Source of the DNA: Actinomycetota bacterium
GTDB taxonomy: Bacteria > Actinomycetota > Actinomycetes > S36-B12 > UBA5976
Reading direction: 5' to 3'
Assembly: GCA_947452755.1 (NCBI GenBank)
Contig: CANGDT010000003.1
Location: 1 to 37,073 of the forward strand
Length of the DNA: 37,073 nucleotides
The notes beneath the pieces were generated by a model that saw only the letters and a list, made by a program, of their open reading frames with translations, was not told where the DNA came from and did no database searches. The translations under genes and the position numbers were made by a program. This document shows, piece by piece, positions 8,160 through 17,265 of this stretch (positions are counted from its first letter, which is position 1; each line of letters opens with the position of its first letter).

Positions 8160-8684
8160 CTAGCGCGCGTTAATAGCCTGCGCGAGAGCTTTGGCTTGCC
8201 GCGATGAGATGTGCCAATAGGGATGTGGGTCATCAATATCGGTCACTTCAATGAGGACGGATTCCTTCACCCCGGCTCGCAGGCAGTAAAACGCATTCGG
8301 ATGGGCGCGCTTACTACGGGCCTGCACAGTCGATGTACTTCCGAGGACTTTCACTGTGCCGACAAACATTCGGGGTAAGCGCGCGTTACCTGCCCGCACG
8401 ACCTGGTCGTCGACAACAATGAGCGGCGAATTAACTAGCAAGGCAATAACAGCGACACTTGATGTCGCTACCGCCACGACTAGACCGGTGTTGAAGCCAT
8501 AGGCCCGTGCATAGGCAAGACCCAGTGAGAATGTCATCAGTAACGTGAAGCTCCACATTCCAGCACTAGGAAGCACACGTTCGCGATAGGACACAACGCT
8601 GCCATCCTGACCTTCATGTTCACGGGGATATTCAGGTGAACGTGGCGCAGGTGTGTGGGTATTGGACTCGTCAATCATCGGCAT
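8160..8684 (-). CDS. DUF3093 family membrane protein
   Basis: A 174-residue protein with two predicted membrane helices (about residues 41-61 and 66-86) followed by a soluble C-terminal domain. The family signature YRERVLPSAGMW (about 33-44) precedes the first helix, and the end carries VLIEVTDIDDPHPYWHISSR, characteristic of DUF3093 (Rv2698-like). Function is unknown; location is the cytoplasmic membrane. It is divergent from the thioesterase-dut operon with the start codons only 16 nt apart, as in mycobacteria where DUF3093 and dut are also divergent. A second in-frame ATG two codons later (8678) is an equally possible start, and spacing to a -10-like TACCCT favours it slightly. Confidence 0.88.
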   Translation of the reverse strand: MPMIDESNTHTPAPRSPEYPREHEGQDGSVVSYRERVLPSAGMWSFTLLMTFSLGLAYARAYGFNTGLVVAVATSSVAVIALLVNSPLIVVDDQVVRAGNARLPRMFVGTVKVLGSTSTVQARSKRAHPNAFYCLRAGVKESVLIEVTDIDDPHPYWHISSRQAKALAQAINAR

Positions 8685-8687
8685 CGC

Positions 8688-8694
8688 TAGGGTA
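8688..8694. promoter_or_regulatory. Bidirectional -10 element: leaderless start for thioesterase, divergent DUF3093
   Basis: On the plus strand TAGGGT (8688-8693) lies 7 nt before the thioesterase ATG at 8701, the spacing for a leaderless transcript. On the minus strand the same bases read TACCCT (8689-8694), 4 nt before the first and 10 nt before the second ATG of the DUF3093 gene. No Shine-Dalgarno sequence is present for the thioesterase gene. The arrangement is seen directly; promoter activity is inferred. Confidence 0.6.
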
Positions 8695-8700
8695 CATCAC

Positions 8701-9294
8701 ATGGAGCGCTTTGTTGGTGGTGTGCACCCCCTTACGATTCCGCCGGATGCAGTTGTGCCACAGAGGCATAAGGATGCACCAGCACCTGGACATGAGATTG
8801 CCAGCCATTACCGAAACTGTTTCGGCTGTGGGCAGGATCATCCAACCGGGTTACACATAGCGATTACCGCGAGTGAAGGTTTACGCATCACATCGGAATT
8901 TGAGGTCACAGAACACCACCAGGGTGCACCTGGTATCGCACACGGCGGTCTACTAGCGCTCGCCTTTGATGAATCACTGAGTGCTACGAACTGGCTTATT
9001 CGAGTTCCGGCTGTCACCGCACATCTCGAGGTGTCATATCGAATGCCGGTACCCGTCGGAACGCGTGTGTTCATTAACGCAGAGATCATTGCTGTCAAAG
9101 GACGCAAAATGTGGTCACGCGCTGAAGGTCATTTGAACACACCTGATGGACCTGTAGGAGTTGGCGCTGAAGCATTGTTCATGCAGGTGAGTTTGGAACA
9201 CTTCGAAAAATATGGTCGTGCCGAAGACCTTCAAGTTGCCGCGACAGATCCTCGAGTGTTGGACCACATTGCCGGATTGGATATTGCGCCATGA
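8701..9294 (+). CDS. PaaI/hotdog-fold thioesterase
   Basis: A 197-residue single hotdog-domain protein predicted to hydrolyse acyl-CoA thioesters. Visible features are the NCFGCGQDHPTGLHI motif (C40, C43) found in actinobacterial members, the substrate and active-site segment GIAHGGLLALAFDE (78-91) with a central helix, and a C-terminal strand pair. The ATG at 8701 is chosen because a -10 box sits 7 nt upstream and the region before it belongs to the divergent gene. The stop overlaps the dut start (ATGA), so translation is coupled. The natural substrate cannot be told; the adjacency to dut is positional rather than metabolic as far as I can see. Confidence 0.87.
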   Translation: MERFVGGVHPLTIPPDAVVPQRHKDAPAPGHEIASHYRNCFGCGQDHPTGLHIAITASEGLRITSEFEVTEHHQGAPGIAHGGLLALAFDESLSATNWLIRVPAVTAHLEVSYRMPVPVGTRVFINAEIIAVKGRKMWSRAEGHLNTPDGPVGVGAEALFMQVSLEHFEKYGRAEDLQVAATDPRVLDHIAGLDIAP

Positions 9295-9740
9295 CACACA
9301 TCGACATCCAGTTTGTATTGCTAGACCCGCGAGCAACAGTTCCCACGTATGCGCGTGAAGGTGATGCAGGCGCGGATCTGACGTGCATCGAAGACATCCG
9401 TATTGAAGCGGGAGAGCGAAGTGTTGTCCGCACAGGTCTTGCAATTGCGATACCGATGGGTTTCGTAGGGCTAGTTCATCCGCGTTCAGGCCTTGCCGTG
9501 AAGCACGGAATTACTATCGTGAACACACCTGGAACGATTGATGCTGGATACCGCGGCGAAATAATGATTTGCCTACTCAATACCGACTCACGAGCGACAT
9601 TTGAGATGCCTGCTGGCTCGCGTATTGCTCAGCTTGTTGTTCAGCCGGTCATGCATGCGGAATTTCGCGCTGTTGACTCGTTAGATGACTCGGAGCGGGG
9701 AACAGACGGATTCGGCTCCACAGGTGTGGCCACCTTATGA
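9291..9740 (+). CDS. dut: dUTP diphosphatase (dUTPase)
   Basis: Trimeric dUTPase, 149 residues, hydrolysing dUTP to dUMP and pyrophosphate to keep uracil out of DNA and feed dTMP synthesis. All five family motifs are present: DAGADL (25-30), PRSGLA (64-69), GTIDAGYRGE (81-90), RIAQLVVQP (111-119) and the nucleotide-capping RGTDGFGSTG (136-145). Length is normal for actinobacterial Dut. The ATG overlaps the thioesterase stop (ATGA at 9291-9294) and the stop overlaps the DUF3710 start in the same way, so the three genes are translated as a coupled operon. Confidence 0.97.
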   Translation: MTHIDIQFVLLDPRATVPTYAREGDAGADLTCIEDIRIEAGERSVVRTGLAIAIPMGFVGLVHPRSGLAVKHGITIVNTPGTIDAGYRGEIMICLLNTDSRATFEMPAGSRIAQLVVQPVMHAEFRAVDSLDDSERGTDGFGSTGVATL

Positions 9741-10312
9741 GAGGCCCATGGGACGATTCGGAGGTTGCGAATGACGGAACACGACTTGACCTCGGATGCA
9801 TTCGCGTCCCGAACATCGCAAATCTCGAAATTCATGTTGACCTGGATGAAGAGACACACCGCGGCGTAGGAATGTCACTCGTTTTGCCAATGTCAATTGC
9901 GGCTGTGCAAGTTTTTGCACGGGCAAAAGATGAAGAAATGTGGCCTGTCGTCCAAGAGGGAATTAAGAGTGGTCTAGCGATTCAAGATGTTGAGAGTCAC
10001 ATTGTGTGGACACACTTCGGATTGGAATTGCGATCAACTATGCCGACGGTTGATGCCGAAGGTAAAGCCATTGTTCAACCAGTTCGTTTCATTGGCATTG
10101 ATGGACCTCGTTGGTTCTTGCGAATTGTGGTGTCAGGCGCGGCAGCGCATGAAGAAGCAAGCATGAATGAAATGGACACACTTCTCAAAGACATTGTTGT
10201 TGTCCGCGGAAACAGTCCATTGCCAAATGGCGAGCGACTAGAAATAGTCCTGCCAAGTGATCCTCACGTGACGAGTGATGACTCGCTTATGTCATTTCAT
10301 ATCGAGTTATAG
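9737..10312 (+). CDS. DUF3710 family protein
   Basis: A 191-residue soluble protein of the actinobacterial DUF3710 family, recognised by the N-terminal GPWDDSE, the RLDLGCIRVP strand and the conserved segment around GPRWFLRIVVSG (about 115-135). It follows dut with a 4-nt overlap, the position it holds in mycobacteria and Streptomyces. Function is unknown; no signal peptide or membrane segment is visible. Genomic linkage to dut suggests a nucleotide or DNA-related role, but nothing in the sequence proves this. Confidence 0.88.
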   Translation: MRGPWDDSEVANDGTRLDLGCIRVPNIANLEIHVDLDEETHRGVGMSLVLPMSIAAVQVFARAKDEEMWPVVQEGIKSGLAIQDVESHIVWTHFGLELRSTMPTVDAEGKAIVQPVRFIGIDGPRWFLRIVVSGAAAHEEASMNEMDTLLKDIVVVRGNSPLPNGERLEIVLPSDPHVTSDDSLMSFHIEL

Positions 10313-10313
10313 C

Positions 10314-10319
10314 TAGGGT
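10314..10319 (+). promoter_or_regulatory. Candidate -10 box upstream of the DUF3159 gene
   Basis: TAGGGT directly after the DUF3710 stop codon, about 38 nt before the GTG at 10358. A GAAAGGGA ribosome binding site lies in the leader. It suggests that the DUF3159 and methyltransferase genes can be transcribed separately from dut. Confidence 0.4.
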
Positions 10320-10357
10320 TAGCACTACACCACACTGTCATCTGAAAGGGACGTCCT

Positions 10358-11020
10358 GTGACTGATGATCACCAAGAGCCCATTCAAGAGCAGGTTCATG
10401 ACCTCGAAATTGAGTTAGCAACAGACACCACATTGTTGGCGCAGGCCATGGGTGGACGTCGAGGCGTGATTGAGTCAGGTCTCCCTTCGCTAGTTTTTAT
10501 CGTTGTTTACTTGATCTCAGGTAAGGAAACGAAACCAAGCCTCATTGCGGCGCTTGCTGTGGGTTTGGGTTTGGCTGGCGCACGTCTGGCTCGTCGATCA
10601 TCGATTCAGCAAGTGGTCTCCGGGCTACTTGGATTGGCGTTGTCTGCATACCTCACCGCACGAAGTGGTCACGCGCAAGCCTTTTATTTGCCTGGGATTA
10701 TCAAGAACGCCGTTTATGGCGTACTGACTTTAGTCAGTATTTTCCTTCGTCGCCCCCTTATCGGATACATGCTTGGTGGCATCAAGGGTGACTTGTCAGG
10801 TTGGCTGCAGGACCCTGAGCTTCGCGCAAAGTATTCGACGGTCACCTGGATATGGTCGCTGGTGTTCCTGCTCAGAGTGGCCCTTATGTATCCGTTATAT
10901 CTGGCGGGACAGACCACAATCTTGGGCGTGCTTTCGATGGTCCTTAGCTGGCCGTTATTCGCTTTAGCAATCTACGCTTCGTATCTCGTATTGAATCGAC
11001 CATCAGGGAAGAGCTCATGA
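10358..11020 (+). CDS. DUF3159 family membrane protein
   Basis: A 220-residue protein with a soluble acidic N-terminus (about 1-40) and five or six predicted membrane helices (about 43-57, 63-75, 82-98, 110-128, 163-180 and 190-210). The segment after the third helix (LPGIIKNAVYGV) and the LIGYMLGGIKGDLSGW loop (about 133-148) are typical of DUF3159, a family distantly related to intracellular septation protein A. The GTG at 10358 is used because it follows a GAAAGGGA site. It overlaps the methyltransferase gene by 4 nt (ATGA). In mycobacteria trkA-type potassium uptake genes and an OB-fold gene lie near DUF3159; they are absent here. Function unknown. Confidence 0.85.
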   Translation: MTDDHQEPIQEQVHDLEIELATDTTLLAQAMGGRRGVIESGLPSLVFIVVYLISGKETKPSLIAALAVGLGLAGARLARRSSIQQVVSGLLGLALSAYLTARSGHAQAFYLPGIIKNAVYGVLTLVSIFLRRPLIGYMLGGIKGDLSGWLQDPELRAKYSTVTWIWSLVFLLRVALMYPLYLAGQTTILGVLSMVLSWPLFALAIYASYLVLNRPSGKSS

Positions 11021-12234
11021 CACTGGAAGAACTACATCCCGACGAAAATGCTCTGCGCGTTGGTGACTCAATAGAAATCGATATCACCAATGTGGCAAAT
11101 GGTGGATTTTGTATCGGACGCCACGAAGGCCGTGTTGTGTTTGTTCGTCATGCTCTTCCTGGAGAGCGCGTCGTGGCCGAAATTACCGAGATGACTAAGA
11201 AATTTCTCCGTGCAGATGCAATCGAGGTGCTCACCGCAAGTGAACATCGCGTTGACGTGCCTTGTGGCTACGCCGGAACCTGCGGTGGTTGCGATTGGCA
11301 ACATGCGTCTGTTTCTTATCAGCGCGAGTTGAAGAGTGCCGTTGTGCGGGAGCAAATGTCGCATCTGGCCAAAATTGAGTCGATCTCTGGCGTTCCACTT
11401 GAGGATTTCCAAGTGAAGTCGCTTCGCCCGATCGACAACGGTTTGCGATGGCGGACCCGAAATCGTTATTCAACGATTGGCAACCTCGGCCTCGGTTTCA
11501 AAATGAATCGCTCACACACGGTAATTGAAATCGATGACTGTTTGATTGCCGTTGAAGGTTCGACAGAGTTGGCTCAATCTGGTTTGAATCGTGCGCGAGG
11601 CGATATTGAAACCGCGCAAAGCTCCTCAGGTCAGCATGTCATTGTTGATCCTCGTGGCGGTCCATGGCTTGATGAAAAAGTCGGTGAGCGATCGTGGCGC
11701 ATTCACGCAAGTTCCTTCTGGCAAATTCACCAGGATGCGCCAGAGGCATTCGTTAGCACTGTAAGAAGTATGGCGAATCTGCGCACTGGTGATTCGCTTC
11801 TTGATCTGTATTCGGGATCTGCGCTTTTTGCAGCCTCACTAGCTGGAGATGTTGGCGAGTCAGGATCAGTCGTAGCTGTTGAATCAGGAATCGATGCTGT
11901 TCGTGATGCACGACGATCCTGTAGTGACCTTCCTCAAATTGATCTGGTCACAGCAGATGTAGCTAAGTGGGTTAAGAGCAATGCAGAAACGTTCGATGTC
12001 GTTGTGCTCGATCCGCCGCGTGCTGGTGCAGGCATCGAAGTTATCGAGGCTATCGGCAAGATTGCCCGTCGGACCATTGTGTATGTGGCCTGCGAACCGA
12101 GTGCGCTTGCTCGCGACACTCGCGTACTTTTGGATCAAGGCTGGCAATTGGACAGACTTGAGGGTTTCGACGCATTCCCCATGACCTCTCACGTGGAATG
12201 TTTTGCACTGTTCACGCATCCAACCCGCAAATAG
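11017..12234 (+). CDS. TRAM-domain RNA (uracil-5) methyltransferase, RlmD/TrmA family
   Basis: SAM-dependent methyltransferase of 405 residues. The N-terminal TRAM domain (about 13-75) binds RNA. Cysteines C83, C89, C92 (in CGYAGTCGGC) and C175 fit the four ligands of a 4Fe-4S cluster as in RlmD. The Rossmann SAM motif LLDLYSGSALFAASL is at about 261-275, then DPPRAG and the catalytic Cys359 in YVACEPSALARD, where a Glu replaces the usual Asn (YVSCNP). By family it methylates C5 of uridine in rRNA or tRNA; which position is not decidable from sequence. It corresponds to mycobacterial Rv2689c by neighbourhood. The start overlaps the DUF3159 stop (ATGA). Confidence 0.9.
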   Translation: MTLEELHPDENALRVGDSIEIDITNVANGGFCIGRHEGRVVFVRHALPGERVVAEITEMTKKFLRADAIEVLTASEHRVDVPCGYAGTCGGCDWQHASVSYQRELKSAVVREQMSHLAKIESISGVPLEDFQVKSLRPIDNGLRWRTRNRYSTIGNLGLGFKMNRSHTVIEIDDCLIAVEGSTELAQSGLNRARGDIETAQSSSGQHVIVDPRGGPWLDEKVGERSWRIHASSFWQIHQDAPEAFVSTVRSMANLRTGDSLLDLYSGSALFAASLAGDVGESGSVVAVESGIDAVRDARRSCSDLPQIDLVTADVAKWVKSNAETFDVVVLDPPRAGAGIEVIEAIGKIARRTIVYVACEPSALARDTRVLLDQGWQLDRLEGFDAFPMTSHVECFALFTHPTRK

Positions 12235-12252
12235 TTGGGAAGTTCGGGAGCG

Positions 12253-12283
12253 TAGAATTCAACTGACAGACCGATTTGAGGAG
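12253..12283 (+). promoter_or_regulatory. acnA candidate -10 box and ribosome binding site
   Basis: TAGAAT (12253-12258) is a plausible -10 box in the 54-nt gap before the aconitase gene. GAGGAG (12278-12283) sits 5 nt before the TTG at 12289 and fixes that unusual start codon. No convincing -35 element is seen. Confidence 0.5.
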
Positions 12284-12288
12284 TCACG

Positions 12289-14952
12289 TTGAGCAGTTTG
12301 AATTCATTTGGTGCTAAATCCACATTGAGCCATGACGGTCAAGATTTAGAGATTTTCCGACTGGACTCACTGCCGAGCGCGGCACGTTTACCGTATACGC
12401 ACAAGGTGCTACTCGAGAACCTTCTTCGTACTGAGGACGGCGCAAACGTCACAAAGGACACCATCAAAGCAATCGCCGAGTGGGATCCAACGGCCGAACC
12501 AAATGATGAAATTCAGTTCACTCCAGCACGCGTGATCATGCAAGACTTCACGGGTGTTCCATGTGTCGTTGACTTGGCCACAATGCGTGAGGCATTCACA
12601 GCACTAGGTGGCGACCCAAATCGGATTAATCCGCTGGCTCCAGCCGAGCTTGTGATTGACCATTCGGTTATTGCAGATTTCTTTGGATCACTTAACGCGG
12701 AGCAGAAGAACGTTGAGCTTGAATACGAAAGAAACGGTGAGCGTTACCAGTTCTTGCGTTGGGGTCAAGGGGCATTTGATGACTTTAAGGTTGTGCCGCC
12801 CGGCACTGGCATCGTTCACCAAGTCAACATCGAAGCACTAGCTCGAGTGGTGATGGTTCGCAACGGCCAGGCTTATCCCGACAGCTGTGTTGGAACTGAC
12901 TCGCATACAACCATGGTTAATGGTTTAGGTGTTCTCGGATGGGGCGTAGGCGGCATTGAGGCTGAAGCTGCGATGTTAGGTCAGCCAGTGTCGATGCTGA
13001 TTCCTCGTGTTGTGGGATTCAAGCTTTTTGGTGCGATGCCTGCTGGCACAACAGCAACTGATTTAGTTTTGACAATCACATCAATGTTGCGCACTCACGG
13101 TGTTGTTGGAAAGTTCGTCGAGTTTTATGGCGAAGGCGTCTCTGCTGTGTCACTTGCGAATCGCGCAACCATTGGAAACATGAGTCCTGAATACGGTTCA
13201 ACTGCAGCCGTATTCCCAATCGATGACGAAACCTTGAACTACTTGGCATTGACGGGTCGCACGCAGTCACATATCGATTTGGTTCGCGCGTATGCCCAAG
13301 CGCAAGGCTTGTGGCACACCCCCAATCTTGAACCTGTGTATTCGGAATATATCGAACTCGACTTGTCCACTGTCGTACCATCCATTGCTGGACCTAAGCG
13401 CCCACAAGATCGAATTGAATTGTCGCAATCTGCCACAGCCTTTGCTTCGGCGTTGCCGACCTATTCCAACGACATTGCAGCTCGCGCAGAAGTGACGGTT
13501 GACGGACAAACATTTGAAGTGAAAAACGGCGATGTGGTCATTGCCGCAATCACCTCATGCACGAACACTTCGAATCCATCCGTCATGATGGCTGCGGGCA
13601 TCCTTGCCAAGAAGGCTGTTGAGAAGGGCTTGACTCGTAAGCCGTGGGTGAAGACTACGTTGGCTCCTGGCTCGCAGGTCGTCACCGACTATTACGCCGC
13701 TGCGGGTTTGACTCCTTACCTGGACAAACTTGGGTTCAACCTCGTTGGTTATGGCTGCACCACCTGCATCGGAAATTCAGGTCCGTTGGCAGCGGAAATC
13801 AGCGCAGGTGTTTCAGCAAACGATCTCGCAGTCACAGCCGTGCTTTCTGGTAATCGCAACTTCGAGGGTCGTATCAATCCAGACGTGAAGATGAATTACC
13901 TTGCTTCGCCACCTCTCGTGGTCGCGTACGCAATCGCAGGTTCAATGGCAATCGACATCACTTCAGATCCGATTGGTACAGATTCCGCGGGAAATGATGT
14001 TTATCTTGCTGACATCTGGCCAACCGAACAAGAAGTAAACGATGCAATTGCATCGTCCATCAATGCAGACATGTTTACTTCGCGATATAAGGATGTTTTT
14101 GCAGGCGACGCCCGCTGGCAAAACCTCAATACTCCAAGTGGTGCAACTTTTGATTGGGCGCAGGACAGCACTTATGTTCGTCGTCCACCTTATTTTGAGA
14201 GCATGCCAGCCCAGCCAAGTGCAGTTACCAATATTGATGGTGCTCGAGTGTTGGCGCTTCTGGGTGACTCTGTGACAACCGATCACATCTCACCAGCCGG
14301 CTCTATTCGTGCAGACAGTCCAGCAGGCAAGTACCTGCAAGAAAATGGCGTTTCAAAGAATGATTTCAACTCTTATGGATCGCGGCGTGGAAATCACGAA
14401 GTGATGATTCGAGGCACGTTTGCGAACATTCGTTTGCGTAACCAGTTACTTGATGGCGTTGAAGGGGGCTTTACCCGTGACTTTACGCAGCCTGACGGTC
14501 CGCAAACAAGCATTTATGAAGCATCGGTTGCGGCGCAAGCAGCCAACGTCCCACTGGTGATTCTGGCTGGCAAGGAATATGGCTCAGGCTCTTCGCGTGA
14601 CTGGGCCGCCAAGGGCACCGCACTGTTGGGTGTACGCGCTGTAATTGCGGAAAGCTACGAGCGAATCCATCGTTCGAATTTGATTGGTATGGGTGTTCTG
14701 CCGCTTCAATTCCCACAAGGTCAGACTGCTGCGACTTTGGGTCTGAATGGAACAGAGACGTTTGCGATTTCAGGAATTACAGACTTGAACAACGGAACGA
14801 CTCCGTCAACCGTCCGCGTTGTCGCAACTGGTATCGATGGCGAAGTTGTTGAGTTCGATGCGAAGCTGCGAATTGATACGCCTGGCGAAGCTGACTACTA
14901 CCGTCACGGTGGAATTTTGCAATACGTTCTTCGTTCGCTTTTGTCGGCCTAA
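12289..14952 (+). CDS. acnA: Aconitate hydratase A (aconitase)
   Basis: TCA-cycle enzyme converting citrate to isocitrate through cis-aconitate; 887 residues, normal for AcnA/IRP1-type aconitase. The 4Fe-4S ligands are C424 ([10 protein letters not shown]), C490 and C493 ([12 protein letters not shown]). Substrate-binding signatures include DSHTTM near residue 203, and [15 protein letters not shown] and [11 protein letters not shown] in the swivelling C-terminal domain. The start is TTG, supported by a GAGGAG site 5 nt upstream and by the family N-terminus beginning [12 protein letters not shown]; there is no nearby ATG. AcnA proteins of this family can act as iron-responsive RNA binders when the cluster is lost; nothing here shows that directly. 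It overlaps the next small gene by one base (TAATG). Confidence 0.97.
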   Translation: MSSLNSFGAKSTLSHDGQDLEIFRLDSLPSAARLPYTHKVLLENLLRTEDGANVTKDTIKAIAEWDPTAEPNDEIQFTPARVIMQDFTGVPCVVDLATMREAFTALGGDPNRINPLAPAELVIDHSVIADFFGSLNAEQKNVELEYERNGERYQFLRWGQGAFDDFKVVPPGTGIVHQVNIEALARVVMVRNGQAYPDSCVGTDSHTTMVNGLGVLGWGVGGIEAEAAMLGQPVSMLIPRVVGFKLFGAMPAGTTATDLVLTITSMLRTHGVVGKFVEFYGEGVSAVSLANRATIGNMSPEYGSTAAVFPIDDETLNYLALTGRTQSHIDLVRAYAQAQGLWHTPNLEPVYSEYIELDLSTVVPSIAGPKRPQDRIELSQSATAFASALPTYSNDIAARAEVTVDGQTFEVKNGDVVIAAITSCTNTSNPSVMMAAGILAKKAVEKGLTRKPWVKTTLAPGSQVVTDYYAAAGLTPYLDKLGFNLVGYGCTTCIGNSGPLAAEISAGVSANDLAVTAVLSGNRNFEGRINPDVKMNYLASPPLVVAYAIAGSMAIDITSDPIGTDSAGNDVYLADIWPTEQEVNDAIASSINADMFTSRYKDVFAGDARWQNLNTPSGATFDWAQDSTYVRRPPYFESMPAQPSAVTNIDGARVLALLGDSVTTDHISPAGSIRADSPAGKYLQENGVSKNDFNSYGSRRGNHEVMIRGTFANIRLRNQLLDGVEGGFTRDFTQPDGPQTSIYEASVAAQAANVPLVILAGKEYGSGSSRDWAAKGTALLGVRAVIAESYERIHRSNLIGMGVLPLQFPQGQTAATLGLNGTETFAISGITDLNNGTTPSTVRVVATGIDGEVVEFDAKLRIDTPGEADYYRHGGILQYVLRSLLSA

Positions 14953-15311
14953 TGTCGTGGCCACAGGGCCTGACGCCTGAAGGTGCTACAGGTTGGCAAC
15001 GAGATGCGGTGAATTGGCTTTTGGATCGATGCCCGAGTGAGTTCAGAACGTATGACGTATTTCGTGCACATCCCGAGGCGCTTGCCCATGTCGCGTACAA
15101 GCATTTCGATCGGCAAGTTGAGTCAATACGGGATGCTTATCGCAGTGCACGTACAGAAACGACATTGACACCAGAGGTACTCGCTGAGTTGCTTCAAGCA
15201 CTTGAGAAAGAGGGCGCAAGATTGGCCCTAGAACAGCTGAGCGCAGGGTTAGTGTGCTCAGCCTTAATCAGTGCGGCTCAAGCCGAATCAGCCGGATCAA
15301 AAACCCCTTAA
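14952..15311 (+). CDS. Small conserved-looking protein of unknown function downstream of aconitase
   Basis: A 119-residue soluble, mostly helical protein. It starts [19 protein letters not shown], is rich in Ala, Leu, Glu and Arg, and has long amphipathic helices at about residues 50-70 (ALAHVAYKHFDRQVESIRDA) and 75-110. It carries one Cys in the N-terminal half (LLDRCPSE) and one near the C-terminus; no catalytic motif, signal peptide or membrane helix is visible. It is translationally coupled to acnA (TAATG overlap) and precedes dxs. I have an impression of similar small proteins in other actinobacteria but cannot name the family, so I give no function. Base usage matches the neighbours, so it is a real gene. 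Confidence 0.75.
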   Translation: MSWPQGLTPEGATGWQRDAVNWLLDRCPSEFRTYDVFRAHPEALAHVAYKHFDRQVESIRDAYRSARTETTLTPEVLAELLQALEKEGARLALEQLSAGLVCSALISAAQAESAGSKTP

Positions 15312-15336
15312 CCAAGCCCAATTTCATAAGACGGTT

Positions 15337-15342
15337 TAGACT
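15337..15342 (+). promoter_or_regulatory. Candidate -10 box for dxs
   Basis: TAGACT, a strong actinobacterial -10 match, about 45 nt before the dxs GTG at 15388. The leader contains GAGG and GGGG runs that may serve as a weak ribosome binding site. No -35 element is evident. The 76-base gap holds nothing else that I can see. Confidence 0.45.
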
Positions 15343-15387
15343 GAGGGCACGGTAATGGTGGAAGTGATTAGAGGAATGGGGTAGAGC

Positions 15388-17265
15388 GTGGCAATACTTC
15401 AGCGCATCAAGTCTCCTGCCGACCTTCGTGAACTCTCACCTGAAGAATTGACCGAACTTAGCCAAGAAATCCGTGAATTTCTTGTGGCGGAAGTAAGTCG
15501 AACCGGGGGACACCTCGGACCTAATCTTGGCGTCGTTGAACTCACGCTTGCACTTCATCGCGTTTTCGAATCTCCACGTGATCCCATTTTGTGGGACACC
15601 GGGCACCAGTCATATGTGCACAAGATTGTGACCGGTCGTGCTGGTGATTTTGCGACATTGCGTAAAGAGGGTGGTCTGTCGGGATACCCGTCACGCGATG
15701 AGAGCGAACACGACTTTATTGAAAATAGTCACGCGTCAACCGCGTTGTCGTACGCCGATGGTCTTGCTAAAGCTTTTCAGATTCAAGGTGAAGATGATCG
15801 GCATGTGGTTGCGGTCGTAGGTGATGGTGCCCTGACGGGTGGCATGACCTGGGAAGCCATCAACAATATTGCCGATGACACCACGCGTTCAGTTGTCATC
15901 GTTGTCAACGACAACGAGCGATCATATTCGCCAACAATCGGTGGGCTTGCCAACCATTTGGCGACGTTGCGGACAACACGCAGTTACGAGCGCTTTTTGG
16001 ACTGGGGCAAATCCGTACTCGAGAAAACCCCAGTTGTTGGTGGACCAATGTACGACGCCCTCCACGGAATGAAAAAGGGAATCAAGGACATGGTTGCCCC
16101 GCAAGGCATGTTTGAAGATTTGGGTTTGAAATACATCGGTCCTATTGACGGTCACAACATTCAAGATTTGGAGTTCGCGTTCCAACGGGCACGTGACTTT
16201 GGCAGCCCCGTCATTGTTCATGTCATTACCGAAAAGGGACGTGGGTACGCACCAGCCGAAATGGATGAAGCAGATCGCTTCCACGCAGTTGGTGTCGTAG
16301 ATCCAGATACCGGCAAGCCCATAACGGCAGCGGCACGTACCTGGACGTCAGAATTCTCAGAGGAACTTGTCGCAATCGGCGACACCCACCCGGAAGTCGT
16401 AGCAATAACCGCCGCGATGCTTGCGCCTACGGGACTAGATGGCTTCAAAGAAAGATTCCCCACACGTACTTTTGATGTTGGCATTGCTGAACAACATGCG
16501 ATTACTAGTGCTGTTGGCATGGCAACTGCAGGATTGCATCCAGTTGTTGCCATTTACTCAACGTTTCTTAATCGAGCGTTTGACCAGGTTGTTATGGATT
16601 GCGCCCTCCACAAGGCAGGCGTCACCATCGTGCTTGACCGTGCGGGAATCACTGGGGACGACGGAGCCAGTCACAACGGCATGTGGGATCTTTCCATCAT
16701 GCGCGTAGTACCCGGCTTGCAATTAGCAGCACCGCGTGATGGCTTACAGCTGCGCTACGCGCTACAACGAGCGGTCACCATCACAGACGGTCCTTCTGTA
16801 GTGCGTTTCCCTAAGGGCAACCTGCCAGACCCTGTTACAGCAATCCGTACCGAATCGTATGGTGACGTGTTGTTCGAGACGGAAAATCCTGAAATTACCA
16901 TCGTCTCTATTGGCGGTTTAGTAGCCGAAGTGATGTCGGCCGCACAGATGTTGTCCAGCCAAGGCTTGCGGGTTCGCGTCATCGATCCAGTGTGGGCGCT
17001 ACCCGTTGCACCTGAATTGATTTCTGAGCTTGCCAATGCATCCATTGTCGTCACTGTCGAAGACGGCCTTGTCGATGGAGGAATTGGCGAAGCTATTGGG
17101 GCAGCGCTGCACAATGGCGAAAGCACAGCTTCCGTTTTGTGTCTAGGCGTACCAAAGAAGTTTTTACCGCATGCCAAGCGTGTGAAATTGATCCACCAAC
17201 TTGGACTCGATGGGTCTGGAATTGCGTTGTCAGTCTCTGATCGCGTGCGCGCAATAGTTCGCTAA
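15388..17265 (+). CDS. dxs: 1-deoxy-D-xylulose-5-phosphate synthase
   Basis: Thiamine diphosphate enzyme joining pyruvate and glyceraldehyde 3-phosphate, first step of the MEP isoprenoid pathway; 625 residues. The N-terminal TPP domain shows GHLGPNLGVVELTLALH (41-57), DTGHQSYVHKI (70-80) and the cofactor motif GDG (145-147) to NDN (174-176). The central transketolase-like domain has the catalytic-glutamate motif DVGIAEQHAI, followed by DRAGITGDDGASHNG. The C-terminal domain is complete. The start is a GTG at 15388; an ATG at 15355 is in another frame. The gene ends back to back with RNase D (TAA directly followed by TTA), with no terminator between them, a dense convergent arrangement also found in mycobacteria (dxs1 next to Rv2681). 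Confidence 0.97.
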   Translation: MAILQRIKSPADLRELSPEELTELSQEIREFLVAEVSRTGGHLGPNLGVVELTLALHRVFESPRDPILWDTGHQSYVHKIVTGRAGDFATLRKEGGLSGYPSRDESEHDFIENSHASTALSYADGLAKAFQIQGEDDRHVVAVVGDGALTGGMTWEAINNIADDTTRSVVIVVNDNERSYSPTIGGLANHLATLRTTRSYERFLDWGKSVLEKTPVVGGPMYDALHGMKKGIKDMVAPQGMFEDLGLKYIGPIDGHNIQDLEFAFQRARDFGSPVIVHVITEKGRGYAPAEMDEADRFHAVGVVDPDTGKPITAAARTWTSEFSEELVAIGDTHPEVVAITAAMLAPTGLDGFKERFPTRTFDVGIAEQHAITSAVGMATAGLHPVVAIYSTFLNRAFDQVVMDCALHKAGVTIVLDRAGITGDDGASHNGMWDLSIMRVVPGLQLAAPRDGLQLRYALQRAVTITDGPSVVRFPKGNLPDPVTAIRTESYGDVLFETENPEITIVSIGGLVAEVMSAAQMLSSQGLRVRVIDPVWALPVAPELISELANASIVVTVEDGLVDGGIGEAIGAALHNGESTASVLCLGVPKKFLPHAKRVKLIHQLGLDGSGIALSVSDRVRAIVR

